Source: Flavobacterium sp. ov086
GTDB taxonomy: Bacteria > Bacteroidota > Bacteroidia > Flavobacteriales > Flavobacteriaceae
Reading direction: 5' to 3'
Length of the DNA stretch: 64,000 nucleotides
Assembly: GCF_900187965.1 (NCBI RefSeq)
Contig: NZ_FZNL01000011.1
Coordinates: 1 to 64,000, forward strand
Numbering within the stretch: the stretch's first letter is position 1; each line of letters opens with the position of its first letter. Shown in pieces: positions 42,025-50,275 of the stretch. A model generated the notes under the pieces. The model was not told the DNA's origin, ran no database searches, and saw only the letters and a program-made list of their open reading frames with translations. A program made the translations under genes and the position numbers.

Positions 42025-42565
42025 TTTCAGATTCAATGTTAAAGTTTTCTACGTTAATTACTCTCATCCAAGGTCCATCTACTCCCGGACTATATATAAA
42101 AGGCTGTGATACCGGATCAGCAATAAAAGGATTTAATGTAAAAGTAGTTTTGTAACCACATGCTCTTGATACATATAAATCTTTATGATTATAGTCAAAT
42201 TGTATTACATCTTTATTAATCAGAGTAGGATCTGTACTTGCAGCATTATAAATAAAGGTATAAGTCGTAGAGTTTTCATCGGTTTTTAACGGAATTGAAA
42301 TAGTAGAAACACCATTTGCATAATACTTGGTTGTATCTGTAACATTTTCGTTAAAAACTATTCCTTCAGGCAAATCTTTGCCATCCTTATCTTTTCCTAC
42401 GACTTTTAAATTGGTTACTTTTCTGGGTAAAGTTGCATCACCATTATTATAAAAAGATATTACCAATCGAGGGGTTGTAGGAGTGTTTGAATCGCAAATA
42501 TCATCTTTCTCGCAGCTTGATAAGCCAAAAGTGAAGAGTAATAAAAAAGCTACTATTTTTTTCAT
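41996..42565 (-). CDS. DUF6452-like lipoprotein
   Basis: A 189-residue lipoprotein (MKKIVAFLLLFTFGLSSC, Cys18). The mature part is a beta-sandwich ('TPRLVISFYNN', 'VTNLKVVGKDKDGK', 'STTYTFIYNAAS') with two conserved Cys ('DDICDSN', 'SRACGYK'). It is known as DUF6452 and always precedes DUF6048 as here. The 29-to-41-bp overlap with the next gene suggests the two are translated together and act as a pair, perhaps a lipoprotein and its barrel. Confidence 0.75.
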   Translation of the reverse strand: MKKIVAFLLLFTFGLSSCEKDDICDSNTPTTPRLVISFYNNGDATLPRKVTNLKVVGKDKDGKDLPEGIVFNENVTDTTKYYANGVSTISIPLKTDENSTTYTFIYNAASTDPTLINKDVIQFDYNHKDLYVSRACGYKTTFTLNPFIADPVSQPFIYSPGVDGPWMRVINVENFNIESENETHLKIYF

Positions 42566-42578
42566 TTATAGTTTTTTG

Positions 42579-43991
42579 TTATCGAAGTTCTAAAAGTACA
42601 ACATTTTCAACATGATGTGTTTGCGGAAACATATCAACCGGACGTACACGTGTTACTTTGTATTTTTCATCCATTAAAGCCAAATCACGTGCTTGTGTTG
42701 CTGAATTACAACTTACATAAACTACTTTTTTAGGAGCAATTTTCAAGATTTGATCAATAACATCTTTGTGCATTCCGTCACGAGGTGGATCAGTAATAAT
42801 AACATCTGGTTTACCATGTTGAGCGATAAAACTTTCGTTAAATACCACTTTCATGTCTCCTACAAAAAACTCGCAATTTGTTATATTATTGCGTTCAGCA
42901 TTTGCTTTAGCGTCTAAAATTGCTTCGGGAACACTTTCTACACCAATTACTTTTTTGGCTTTTTTAGAAACGAATTGTGCAATAGTTCCAGTTCCAGTAT
43001 ATAAATCATAAACAGTTTCGTTACCTGAAAGTCCGGCAAAATCACGTGTTATTTTGTATAATTCATAAGCCTGATCAGAATTGGTCTGGTAAAAAGATTT
43101 AGCATTGATGCTGAATTTTAAACCTTCCATTTCTTCCAGAATATAATCTCTACCTTTATATAGTTTGATATTCTGATCGTAAATAGTATCGTTTTGTTTT
43201 GCGTTTACGACATATTGCAACGAAGTAATTTGTGGAAATTTCTCGTAAAGGTGATCTAAAATAAGTTCGCGGTTTTTTTTGTCATTTTCGAAAAACTGAA
43301 TCAAAACCATGATTTCTCCGGTTGAAGCCGTACGGATCATAAAAGTTCTCAATAAACCAGATTGTTCTCTTGGATTAAAGAATGCTAAATTATGCTCGTT
43401 TGCAAAATCTCTGATTTCGTTTCTAATCGCGTTCGAAGGATCTTCTTGTAAATGACATTTTTGAATGTCAAGAATTTTATCCCACATTTTCGGAATGTGA
43501 AATCCTAAGGCGTTTCTGTTTCCTAAATCTTCTGTGCTTTCAATTTCTTTTTCGGTTAACCAACGACTGTTAGAAAACGAAAATTCCATTTTGTTTCTAT
43601 AGAAAAACTGTTTTTCCGAACCTAAAATAGCTTCAAATTCAGGAAGTTCCACTTTTCCTATACGTTGCAAATGATTTTTTACTTCGTTTTGTTTGTAATA
43701 CAACTGTTGGCTGTATTTCATATTTTGCCATTTACATCCTCCACAAACTCCAAAATGCTCGCATATTGGTTCTATACGATGTTCTGAAAATTCGTGAAAT
43801 TTTACGGCTTTGCCTTCATAATAGGCTTTTCTTTTTTTGAAAGTTTGTACGTCAACTACATCACCCGGAACTACATTCGGAATAAAGATTACTTTTCCGT
43901 CAGGAGCTTTAGCAACTGATACTCCTTTTGCTCCAGCATCAAGAACCTGAATTTGATGAAAGACAACTTTGTCTGTATTTTTTCTTCCCAT
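42579..43991 (-). CDS. rlmD: 23S rRNA (uracil-5)-methyltransferase
   Basis: Methylates C5 of U1939 in 23S rRNA in E. coli. The 470-residue protein has an N-terminal TRAM domain (about 1-65), the four-Cys [4Fe-4S] motif begun by 'CEHFGVCGGCKW', a SAM motif 'VYDLYTGTGTIAQF' (about 330-343), the 'DPPRDGMH' motif and the catalytic Cys in 'VYVSCNSATQARD' (about 425-437). It is the first gene of a three-gene leftward operon with DUF6452 and DUF6048. The -7 element is only 5 bp upstream, implying a near-leaderless message. Confidence 0.93.
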   Translation of the reverse strand: MGRKNTDKVVFHQIQVLDAGAKGVSVAKAPDGKVIFIPNVVPGDVVDVQTFKKRKAYYEGKAVKFHEFSEHRIEPICEHFGVCGGCKWQNMKYSQQLYYKQNEVKNHLQRIGKVELPEFEAILGSEKQFFYRNKMEFSFSNSRWLTEKEIESTEDLGNRNALGFHIPKMWDKILDIQKCHLQEDPSNAIRNEIRDFANEHNLAFFNPREQSGLLRTFMIRTASTGEIMVLIQFFENDKKNRELILDHLYEKFPQITSLQYVVNAKQNDTIYDQNIKLYKGRDYILEEMEGLKFSINAKSFYQTNSDQAYELYKITRDFAGLSGNETVYDLYTGTGTIAQFVSKKAKKVIGVESVPEAILDAKANAERNNITNCEFFVGDMKVVFNESFIAQHGKPDVIITDPPRDGMHKDVIDQILKIAPKKVVYVSCNSATQARDLALMDEKYKVTRVRPVDMFPQTHHVENVVLLELR

Positions 43992-43995
43992 AGCG

Positions 43996-44003
43996 CAAAA
44001 ATA
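43996..44003 (-). promoter_or_regulatory. -7 element 5 bp before the rlmD start
   Basis: TATTTTTG on the minus strand matches TAnnTTTG. Transcription would start at or very near the ATG, a leaderless or near-leaderless message. Confidence 0.5.
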
Positions 44004-44086
44004 AGGGTTTGTAAACTTTTATAAATTTAAATTTCAAAATATTTTATCAATTTCTTTAAATTACTAGTTTTATTAAGTTTAAAAGC

Positions 44087-44094
44087 TAACTTTG
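44087..44094 (+). promoter_or_regulatory. -7 element for the histidine kinase gene
   Basis: TAACTTTG, 56 bp before the ATG; no clear -33 TTG. Confidence 0.5.
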
Positions 44095-44150
44095 TTTATG
44101 GCAATAACCCCAAATGCTACATTTTTAACCTATAGTATTGTTATTATTTT

Positions 44151-45215
44151 ATGAAGTTGTATCATAATCTTTCCAAAATTGGCTTTCTGAGAAAAAGTTA
44201 TGTGTTCAAATTCCTGTTTGTTGCTTTCATAGGTATTCATATTCCCTTAATTGGTATACTATTCTTCGTAATTTTTTCGGATCATACTATTTCTCCAATT
44301 TCCATTTTAGTGTTTGCTTTGATAATGACTTTAGTGGCGACTTTAGTGACGCTTTTGGTTTTAAATCAATTGATTAAGCCTATTTCTTTAGCTTCTAAAT
44401 CTTTAGATGATTATAGAAATAACAGAAGATTATCTGTTTTGCCAACAGAGTATTCAGATGAAGCAGGGTTGTTGATGTGTAATATTCAAGAATCAATTTA
44501 TGAATCTGAAAGTTTTATAAACGAAAAGCAGGATTTAATTTACATGCTTTCTCATGATTTGAAAAATTTTGCGGGAAATCCGCAAGGTTTGGCAAAGCTA
44601 ATTTTAAGCGAAAATCCATCAGATTCTATTAAGCATTTGGCAGAATTAATATGTGAATCGACTAATTTGCAATTCCGATACATCGAAAATTTTATAAAAC
44701 TGCTAAAAGAACAGGATCAGATTGTAAAAGTAAATCAGGATCCTAAAAACATTATATTTCCTAATATTCTCCCATTTATAAACGAGCAGGTTGAGCAGCG
44801 CCTGATCGATAAAAATATAAAGTTAAATCTAAGTTTAGAATTAGTCGAAGCTAAACTTAAAATCGACGAAGGTTTATTGGTTCAGGTTTTGGTTAATTTA
44901 ATAAGTAACGCAATTAAGTTCTCTTATTTTGATAGCGAAATTAAAGTTCGAATGTATCTTCAGAATTCAAATTTGGTCATTACTGTTATAGATAAAGGAA
45001 TTGGTTTTGATAAAAATCAGATTGATGAATTGTTTAAGAAATTCACCAAAATGAGTAGATTAGGAACCGCTAATGAATTGTCAACCGGAATTGGATTGTA
45101 TTTGTGCAAGAAAATTATCGAAAGAAACAAAGGAAAATTAAGCGCCACAAGCGAAGGAAAAAACAAAGGCGCCGAATTTAAAATTGAGTTTGATATTAAT
45201 TACGATAAGAAATAA
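44151..45215 (+). CDS. Orphan sensor histidine kinase
   Basis: A 354-residue membrane kinase. Two membrane segments (about 20-43 and 48-71) leave almost no outer loop, so sensing may be within the membrane. An acidic linker leads to the phospho-acceptor His135 in 'YMLSHDLKNFAGNP', then the ATPase domain with N box ('LVNLISNAIKFSY'), G1 ('VIDKGIGFDKNQ') and G2 ('GIGLYLCKKIIERNKG'). Note N at the position after the H box (LKN) in place of LRN/LKT. No response regulator is nearby, so the partner is elsewhere. Confidence 0.9.
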   Translation: MKLYHNLSKIGFLRKSYVFKFLFVAFIGIHIPLIGILFFVIFSDHTISPISILVFALIMTLVATLVTLLVLNQLIKPISLASKSLDDYRNNRRLSVLPTEYSDEAGLLMCNIQESIYESESFINEKQDLIYMLSHDLKNFAGNPQGLAKLILSENPSDSIKHLAELICESTNLQFRYIENFIKLLKEQDQIVKVNQDPKNIIFPNILPFINEQVEQRLIDKNIKLNLSLELVEAKLKIDEGLLVQVLVNLISNAIKFSYFDSEIKVRMYLQNSNLVITVIDKGIGFDKNQIDELFKKFTKMSRLGTANELSTGIGLYLCKKIIERNKGKLSATSEGKNKGAEFKIEFDINYDKK

Positions 45216-45254
45216 GGTTAATAAATTTTCAGCCTATAAAACTTAGGATCTCAG

Positions 45255-45270
45255 TCCCGAAGCCTCGGGA
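45255..45270. repeat. Short palindrome TCCCGAAGCCTCGGGA
   Basis: Same 16-bp word as at 2119-2134; variant forms lie at 11589-11604 and 52499-52514. It sits between convergent genes and might act as a terminator, though it has no clean T tract. Confidence 0.7.
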
Positions 45271-45294
45271 TAGTATTTTAGAATCTTTAAGAAA

Positions 45295-46281
45295 CTACCA
45301 AAGATGATGTACAGAAGGTTTAATGTATTCATCGTAAATTGCATTCATCGCCGCAATTTTATCCGGAGTTAGTTCTGGTAAATCATAAAGAGATAAATTT
45401 GATAAAACATGATCTTCTTTTGAAGCACCTGGAATAATACAGCTTATATCTTCGAAACTCAAAATCCACTGAAGTGCAATTGGAGCAAGATTTGGAGTTT
45501 TCGGAAATAATGATTTTAATTTTTCAACGGCTTTTAGACCTAATTCATAGTCAATTCCTGAAAAAGTTTCTCCTTTATCAAAAGCGTCACCGTTTCTATT
45601 GAAATTTCGATGATCTTGAGCGTCAAAACTAGTTTTTGCATCAAACTTACCTGTTAAAAGTCCGCTTGCCAGAGGAACTCTCGCAATGATTCCGACATCT
45701 TTTTTTCTGGCTTCTGAGAAAAATAATTGAGATGGACGTTGACGGAATAAATTAAAAATAATCTGAACCGTTGTTACATTCGAATATTCAATTGCTTTTA
45801 AGGCTTCTTCAACTTTTTCTACGCTAACACCAAGATTCTGGATTTTGCCTTGTTCTTTTAATCGGTCAAATAGTTCGAAAATTTCGGGACGATAAAAAAC
45901 TTCAGTAGGAGGACAGTGCAGCTGAATCAAATCCAAAGTTTCCAATCCCATTCTTTTTAAACTGTCTTCAACAAATTTCTGAAGTACTTTTGGCTGGTAA
46001 CCTTCGCTAACATGCGGGTTAATATGGCGGCCGCATTTTGTAGCAACATAAATACGTTCAGATCGTGAGCGAACTACACGACCAACGGCAGTTTCGCTTA
46101 AGCCATTTTCATAAACATCGGCAGTGTCAATAAAATTTACGCCATTGTCAATGGCAGTATTCAAAAGTTCATCTGCAGTTTTATTATCAAAAGCAGATCC
46201 CCATTTTCCTCCAACTTGCCAAGTGCCAAGTGAGATTTCAGATATATTGAAGTTTGTTTTTCCTAGTTTTCTATAGTTCAT
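45295..46281 (-). CDS. Aldo/keto reductase
   Basis: A 328-residue NADPH-dependent reductase of the AKR superfamily (TIM barrel). 'GTWQVGG' near the N-terminus, Asp and Tyr of 'DTADVYENGLSE' (about 52-63), Lys in 'ATKCGRHINP' and 'LIQLHCPP' with the catalytic His (about 130-136) are present. Family similarity to YdjG/Gfo-type oxidoreductases; substrate unknown. Flanked by repeats on both sides and transcribed alone. Confidence 0.88.
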   Translation of the reverse strand: MNYRKLGKTNFNISEISLGTWQVGGKWGSAFDNKTADELLNTAIDNGVNFIDTADVYENGLSETAVGRVVRSRSERIYVATKCGRHINPHVSEGYQPKVLQKFVEDSLKRMGLETLDLIQLHCPPTEVFYRPEIFELFDRLKEQGKIQNLGVSVEKVEEALKAIEYSNVTTVQIIFNLFRQRPSQLFFSEARKKDVGIIARVPLASGLLTGKFDAKTSFDAQDHRNFNRNGDAFDKGETFSGIDYELGLKAVEKLKSLFPKTPNLAPIALQWILSFEDISCIIPGASKEDHVLSNLSLYDLPELTPDKIAAMNAIYDEYIKPSVHHLW

Positions 46282-46407
46282 TCTTTTTGAGGTTCAGGGG
46301 TTAAAAAAAGGTTCAGAGAGGTAAAGGTTTTTTTTTAAGGGTCTAAGAATCAAAGGATATAAATTTTGCCTTTGAACCTTTGTACCTCATAACCTTTGTC
46401 TCTTTCT
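46282..46407. repeat. Dispersed repeat 'AGGTTCAGAGAGGTAAAGG...CCTTTGAACCTTTGTACC'
   Basis: The gap between the aldo/keto reductase and cysM contains complementary low-complexity words (GGTTCAGAGAGG..., ...CCTTTGAACC). Related words occur at 27.96 kb and 52.45 kb. Confidence 0.45.
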
Positions 46408-47295
46408 TTAATCAAATAAATCAGAAGATAAATAACGATCACCGCGATCGCAGATAACGGCTACAATTACACCTGATTCTAGTTGTTCGGCAATTTTTAA
46501 AGCTACGGCAACAGAACCACCGCTGCTCATTCCGGCAAAAACACCTTCTTCAAGTGCTAATCTTTTGGTCATTACGCGAGCTTCTTCTTCGCTAACATCT
46601 ACTACAGTATCTACTTTTGAAGCATCAAAAATTTTAGGTAAATATTCCTGTGGCCACTTACGAATTCCCGGAATTTGAGATCCGTCGCTTGGTTGTGCTC
46701 CGATAATCTGGATTGCAGGATTTTTTTCTTTTAAATAAGTCGAAGTTCCAATGATAGTTCCCGTAGTTCCCATTGCAGAGACAAAGTGAGTAACAGTTCC
46801 GTCAGTATCGTTCCAGATTTCAGGACCTGTAGTTTTATAATGTGCTTTCCAGTTGTCATCATTCGCAAATTGATTTAGCATCAAATAACCGCCTTGAGCT
46901 ACTTTTTTGTCGGCATAGTCACGCGAACCAATAATTCCTTCGCTGGCAGGTGTTAAAATCACTGTAGCGCCATAAGCACGCATTGTCTGTGTACGTTCTT
47001 TTGTAGAATCTTCCGGTAAAACCAATTCTATTTCTATTTGAAATAATTGAGCAATCATTGCAAGAGCAATTCCCGTGTTACCACTTGTTGCTTCAATTAG
47101 TTTATCACCTTTTTTAATATCGCCTCTTTCAAGAGCCGAAGCAATCATATTGTATGCAGCTCTGTCTTTTACACTTCCGCCGGGATTATTTCCTTCAAGC
47201 TTCAGTAAAAGTTTTACGTTTTTATTTTTAACCAAATTGACAGTTTCCATCAAAGGAGTATTTCCAATTAGGCTAAGCAATTTCTGTGGACCCAT
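46408..47295 (-). CDS. cysM: Cysteine synthase B (O-acetylserine/O-phosphoserine sulfhydrylase)
   Basis: PLP enzyme that makes cysteine from an activated serine and sulfide or thiosulfate. The 295-residue length and the motif 'GNNPGGSVKDRAAYN' with PLP Lys43, plus 'TSGNTGIALAM' and 'SSGGS', fit CysM/CysK. The 'MGPQKLLSLIGNTPL' start is typical. It lies 2 bp after the cysE gene's stop, in the same direction, so serine acetylation and sulfhydrylation are coupled in one operon. Confidence 0.93.
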   Translation of the reverse strand: MGPQKLLSLIGNTPLMETVNLVKNKNVKLLLKLEGNNPGGSVKDRAAYNMIASALERGDIKKGDKLIEATSGNTGIALAMIAQLFQIEIELVLPEDSTKERTQTMRAYGATVILTPASEGIIGSRDYADKKVAQGGYLMLNQFANDDNWKAHYKTTGPEIWNDTDGTVTHFVSAMGTTGTIIGTSTYLKEKNPAIQIIGAQPSDGSQIPGIRKWPQEYLPKIFDASKVDTVVDVSEEEARVMTKRLALEEGVFAGMSSGGSVAVALKIAEQLESGVIVAVICDRGDRYLSSDLFD

Positions 47296-47297
47296 TT

Positions 47298-48089
47298 TTA
47301 TTTCTTTTCTTTTATTTTAACTTCAGTTGTAGTAGTATTCAGAACAATAGAATCTTCGGGAATCGATTTGGTAATCCAGGCGTTTCCTCCTACAATACTA
47401 TTTTTTCCAATAGTGGTTTCACCTCCCAAAATAGTTGCGTTGGCATAAATGCAAACATTAGCTTCTACGGTTGGATGTCTTTTGGCATTTTTCATTTCCT
47501 TGCTTACGCTTAATGCTCCAAGTGTTACACCCTGATAAATTTTAACGTGTTTTTTGATGACGGTTGTTTCACCAATAACAATTCCGGTGGCGTGATCAAC
47601 AAAAAAAGGTGAGGCAATTTGAGCACCGGCATGAATATCTGTTCCGGTAATTCGATGCGCATATTCACTCATTAATCTCGAGAATAACAACAAATCCAGA
47701 TTGTATAATTCATGACTTAATCTGTAAATCGCAATGGCGTAGAAACCGGGATATGCCAAATAAACTTCATCGATACTATTTGACGCAGGATCATTTTCTA
47801 AAATATAGGCTGCATCGTTATTTAGTTTTTCTAATACGTGTGGTAATTTTTCGAGGAATCGATCCCAAATCGATTCGCATAAGTTTTCTGGTTTTTTGCA
47901 AGCCAGAATAGCAATTTCTTTAAAGCGTATTTCAAGTTCGTCGATGCTTTCATCTAAAGCGGCATTCGAATCAAAAAGAGTATAGAAAAGCTTCTCGGTA
48001 AAATCTTCTGTTTTGGTTTTGATTCCGTAATTAATGTTTGAATGGCTTTTTAGAGCTTTTATGTTTTGTATGATACTTTCTTTTGTCAC
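47298..48089 (-). CDS. cysE: Serine O-acetyltransferase
   Basis: Acetylates serine to O-acetylserine for cysteine synthesis. The 263-residue protein has an alpha-helical N-terminal half and a left-handed beta-helix of hexapeptide repeats in the C-terminal half ('IHAGAQI', 'HATGIVIGE', 'NVCIYANATILGG'), with the active-site His in 'VDHATGIVIGE'. It ends in a charged tail rather than the C-terminal Ile of E. coli CysE, so binding to cysteine synthase by that tail is not obvious. Directly upstream of cysM. Confidence 0.9.
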   Translation of the reverse strand: MTKESIIQNIKALKSHSNINYGIKTKTEDFTEKLFYTLFDSNAALDESIDELEIRFKEIAILACKKPENLCESIWDRFLEKLPHVLEKLNNDAAYILENDPASNSIDEVYLAYPGFYAIAIYRLSHELYNLDLLLFSRLMSEYAHRITGTDIHAGAQIASPFFVDHATGIVIGETTVIKKHVKIYQGVTLGALSVSKEMKNAKRHPTVEANVCIYANATILGGETTIGKNSIVGGNAWITKSIPEDSIVLNTTTTEVKIKEKK

Positions 48090-48279
48090 AATTGTAAAAT
48101 TGAGTGGATAATTTGAAATGCTAAAAGTAAGGTGTTTTTTGTAAATAAAGGCACGAATTAACTAAAGAAATTTTGCATAGCGAATTCTATTTGTGATAAA
48201 AAAAAGAATGATAAAAGCGATTGTTTTATATGATTCTTAAGAAGTTAAATGCGTAAATTAGCCAGTAAAATTTATAAAA

Positions 48280-48981
48280 ATGAAAAACAATTCAACTTTT
48301 AAGAGCGCTATTTCTAATCTTGAATTTCCGGAAAGTGAGAAAATTTACGGAAAATCAATACATGATCCAATTTTGGGATTAATTATGAAAGATTATCCTT
48401 CTTTTTGCGAAGACGATTGTATTGCGGTTAAGGAGTTAAATGAATATCGCCAAAAATACGTGTCGAACTATTTGTCTACAGAAATAGGGACGCTTTCTGA
48501 TCTTGAAAAAAGTGTAATTGCATCTTTAAAAGAAGACAGATCAATTGTAAGTATTGCAGAAGATGAGCAGGAAACCAGAAGTTTTGGTCAGAAAATAGCA
48601 GATAAAGTAGCGGATTTTGGCGGAAGCTGGACTTTTATTATTTCGTTTTTAGCTTTCATAATCGTCTGGATTGCTGCTAATGTTTATATTTTGGTTAATA
48701 AAGGTTTTGATCCGTATCCATTTATCTTACTGAATTTGATTTTATCCTGTATTGCGGCATTGCAGGCTCCGGTAATTATGATGAGTCAAAATCGTCAGGA
48801 AGAAAAAGACAGAAACCGAGCCAAAAAAGATTATATGATTAACCTTAAATCAGAATTAGAAATTAGAATGATTCACGATAAAATCGATCATATGATTATG
48901 CACCAACAACAGGAATTAATCGAAATTCAGAAAGTACAAATCGAAATGATGAATGATATTCTAAACCAAATCAAGAAATAA
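48280..48981 (+). CDS. DUF1003 domain membrane protein
   Basis: A 233-residue protein. The DUF1003 core (about 105-190) has two membrane segments ('SWTFIISFLAFIIVWIAANVY' and 'PFILLNLILSCIAALQAPVIMM') separated by the conserved 'NKGFDPYPF' loop, followed by 'SQNRQEEKDRNRAKKDY' and a long amphipathic helix that may form a coiled coil. A roughly 100-residue N-terminal cytoplasmic extension has 'DYPSFCEDDCIA', two Cys of unknown role. Function unknown. Confidence 0.85.
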   Translation: MKNNSTFKSAISNLEFPESEKIYGKSIHDPILGLIMKDYPSFCEDDCIAVKELNEYRQKYVSNYLSTEIGTLSDLEKSVIASLKEDRSIVSIAEDEQETRSFGQKIADKVADFGGSWTFIISFLAFIIVWIAANVYILVNKGFDPYPFILLNLILSCIAALQAPVIMMSQNRQEEKDRNRAKKDYMINLKSELEIRMIHDKIDHMIMHQQQELIEIQKVQIEMMNDILNQIKK

Positions 48982-49007
48982 TTTCAGTGATTTTTGAATT
49001 AAAAAAG

Positions 49008-49292
49008 TTAAAGATAGAAGTGTTTATAAAAGTATCCGCCAAGCATAAAAACGAGATTTATGAACGCCACATTCCAAACGATTTTTTTGTAGTTTCTTGA
49101 TTTGTCTAAAAAGTACAAAGCCACAAAAGCGAAAAATAAAAGTGAAGTATATAGTGCCGGATACATCTGAAAAGCAGCCGAAAATTCACCTTGAAAAAGT
49201 AAGACTAAAGCACGCTGAAAACCGCATCCCAAACACTCCACTCCAAAGAATGTTTTGAATAGGCAAGGGATCATATATTTCTCTAAGTTCAA
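49008..49292 (-). CDS. DUF2752 small membrane protein
   Basis: A 94-residue protein with two to three predicted membrane segments. The 'IPCLFKTFFGVECLGCGFQRALVLLFQGEF' segment, with its ECxxCGxxRA-like motif, is diagnostic of DUF2752, a Bacteroidota and Actinobacteria family of unknown function that may bind metal or a lipid-linked group through the Cys. It converges with the DUF1003 gene at 26 bp. Confidence 0.8.
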   Translation of the reverse strand: MNLEKYMIPCLFKTFFGVECLGCGFQRALVLLFQGEFSAAFQMYPALYTSLLFFAFVALYFLDKSRNYKKIVWNVAFINLVFMLGGYFYKHFYL

Positions 49293-49398
49293 GTCGATTA
49301 TTTTTTACAATTTTACAAAAAAAATAATTGATAACATTTCAAAAGTTGCGAACTGCTATTTTAAAGTTTTATACTTTTGAATTCTTATACTTTAAAAT

Positions 49399-49584
49399 AT
49401 GAAAGCGATTAAAATTATAATAATGATTCTTGCTATTTCGGTTGCATTATACGAGCAGGTTTCAGCAGAAAAGAATGTCTATATCACGGTAATTGCGATT
49501 GCAGTTTTCATGTTTGGAATGATGCAGCTGAGCGCAAAAACACCAAGTAAAAATCAAGATAAAGAAGAGAAGGATGTTGACTAA
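49399..49584 (+). CDS. Small membrane protein upstream of an Smr-domain gene
   Basis: A 61-residue protein with two hydrophobic segments (about 3-18 and 28-46) joined by 'EQVSAEKN' and a charged tail 'KTPSKNQDKEEKDVD'. Its last 11 bp overlap the start of the Smr-domain gene in another frame, which supports it as a real, translationally coupled gene. Unknown function. Confidence 0.6.
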   Translation: MKAIKIIIMILAISVALYEQVSAEKNVYITVIAIAVFMFGMMQLSAKTPSKNQDKEEKDVD

Positions 49585-50125
49585 AGGAGATAAGGTTTCA
49601 GTCTTAGACGAAGCTATAAACGGAACGGTAGTTTCGGTTAAAAATAATGAAGTTTTAATTGAAACGGAAGATGGATTTATGATGACATTTTTTGCCAATG
49701 AATTGCTTAAGATTCAGGATTCCAGTAATTTAATGAATTCTATTAAAAGAATCGATTTAGATGAGATTACAAAAGAGAAAACGGAACCAAAACCACGTAG
49801 TTTTGTGAAAGAAAAGAAGGATAAACGCGAAATTGCAGCTCCGGAATTTGATTTGCATATCGAAAAACTGGTTCCAAACAAACGCGGAATGTCAAATTAT
49901 GATATCCTGACTTTGCAGACTGAAACGGCAAAAAGACACATTGAATTTGCGATCAGAAATCGCATTCCTAAAATTGTTTTTATTCACGGTGTTGGCGAAG
50001 GAATTTTAAAAGCCGAACTTGATTTTTTATTAGGTCGTTATGACGGAATTGATTTTCAGGATGCCAATTATCAAAAATATGGTTTAGGTGCAACTGAAGT
50101 TTATTTTAGACAAAATAATAAGTAA
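49574..50125 (+). CDS. DUF2027/Smr-domain protein
   Basis: A 183-residue protein. Residues 1-50 form a small beta-domain ('GDKVSVLDEAINGTVVSV'), as in DUF2027 proteins. A charged linker (about 60-90) follows. The Smr domain (about 90-180) has the 'DLHIEKL' and 'FIHGVGEGILK' motifs, in which HGxGxG is thought to act in nucleic-acid cleavage in the MutS2 family. Alone, it may be an endonuclease or RNA-binding factor; the partner is unknown. It overlaps the upstream gene. Confidence 0.85.
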   Translation: MLTKGDKVSVLDEAINGTVVSVKNNEVLIETEDGFMMTFFANELLKIQDSSNLMNSIKRIDLDEITKEKTEPKPRSFVKEKKDKREIAAPEFDLHIEKLVPNKRGMSNYDILTLQTETAKRHIEFAIRNRIPKIVFIHGVGEGILKAELDFLLGRYDGIDFQDANYQKYGLGATEVYFRQNNK

Positions 50126-50162
50126 AGTCGCTTTTTGGGTTAAAAACCATTTATTATAAAGC

Positions 50163-50230
50163 ACAAAAAAACGTCCGTTTTTCTTTCTGATTTTATACTT
50201 GAATCAGTTTAGAAAAATGGACGTTTTTTG
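50163..50230. terminator. Bidirectional long-stem terminator
   Basis: AAAAAACGTCC and GGACGTTTTTT are outer arms, with TTTTTCT/AGAAAAA and CTGATT/AATCAG as inner pairing. It separates the Smr gene from the convergent lipoprotein gene. Confidence 0.85.
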
Positions 50231-50275
50231 TAAGAATTAAATTAGTCTTTAAAAGTTTTTTTAAGCCTAATTTGT

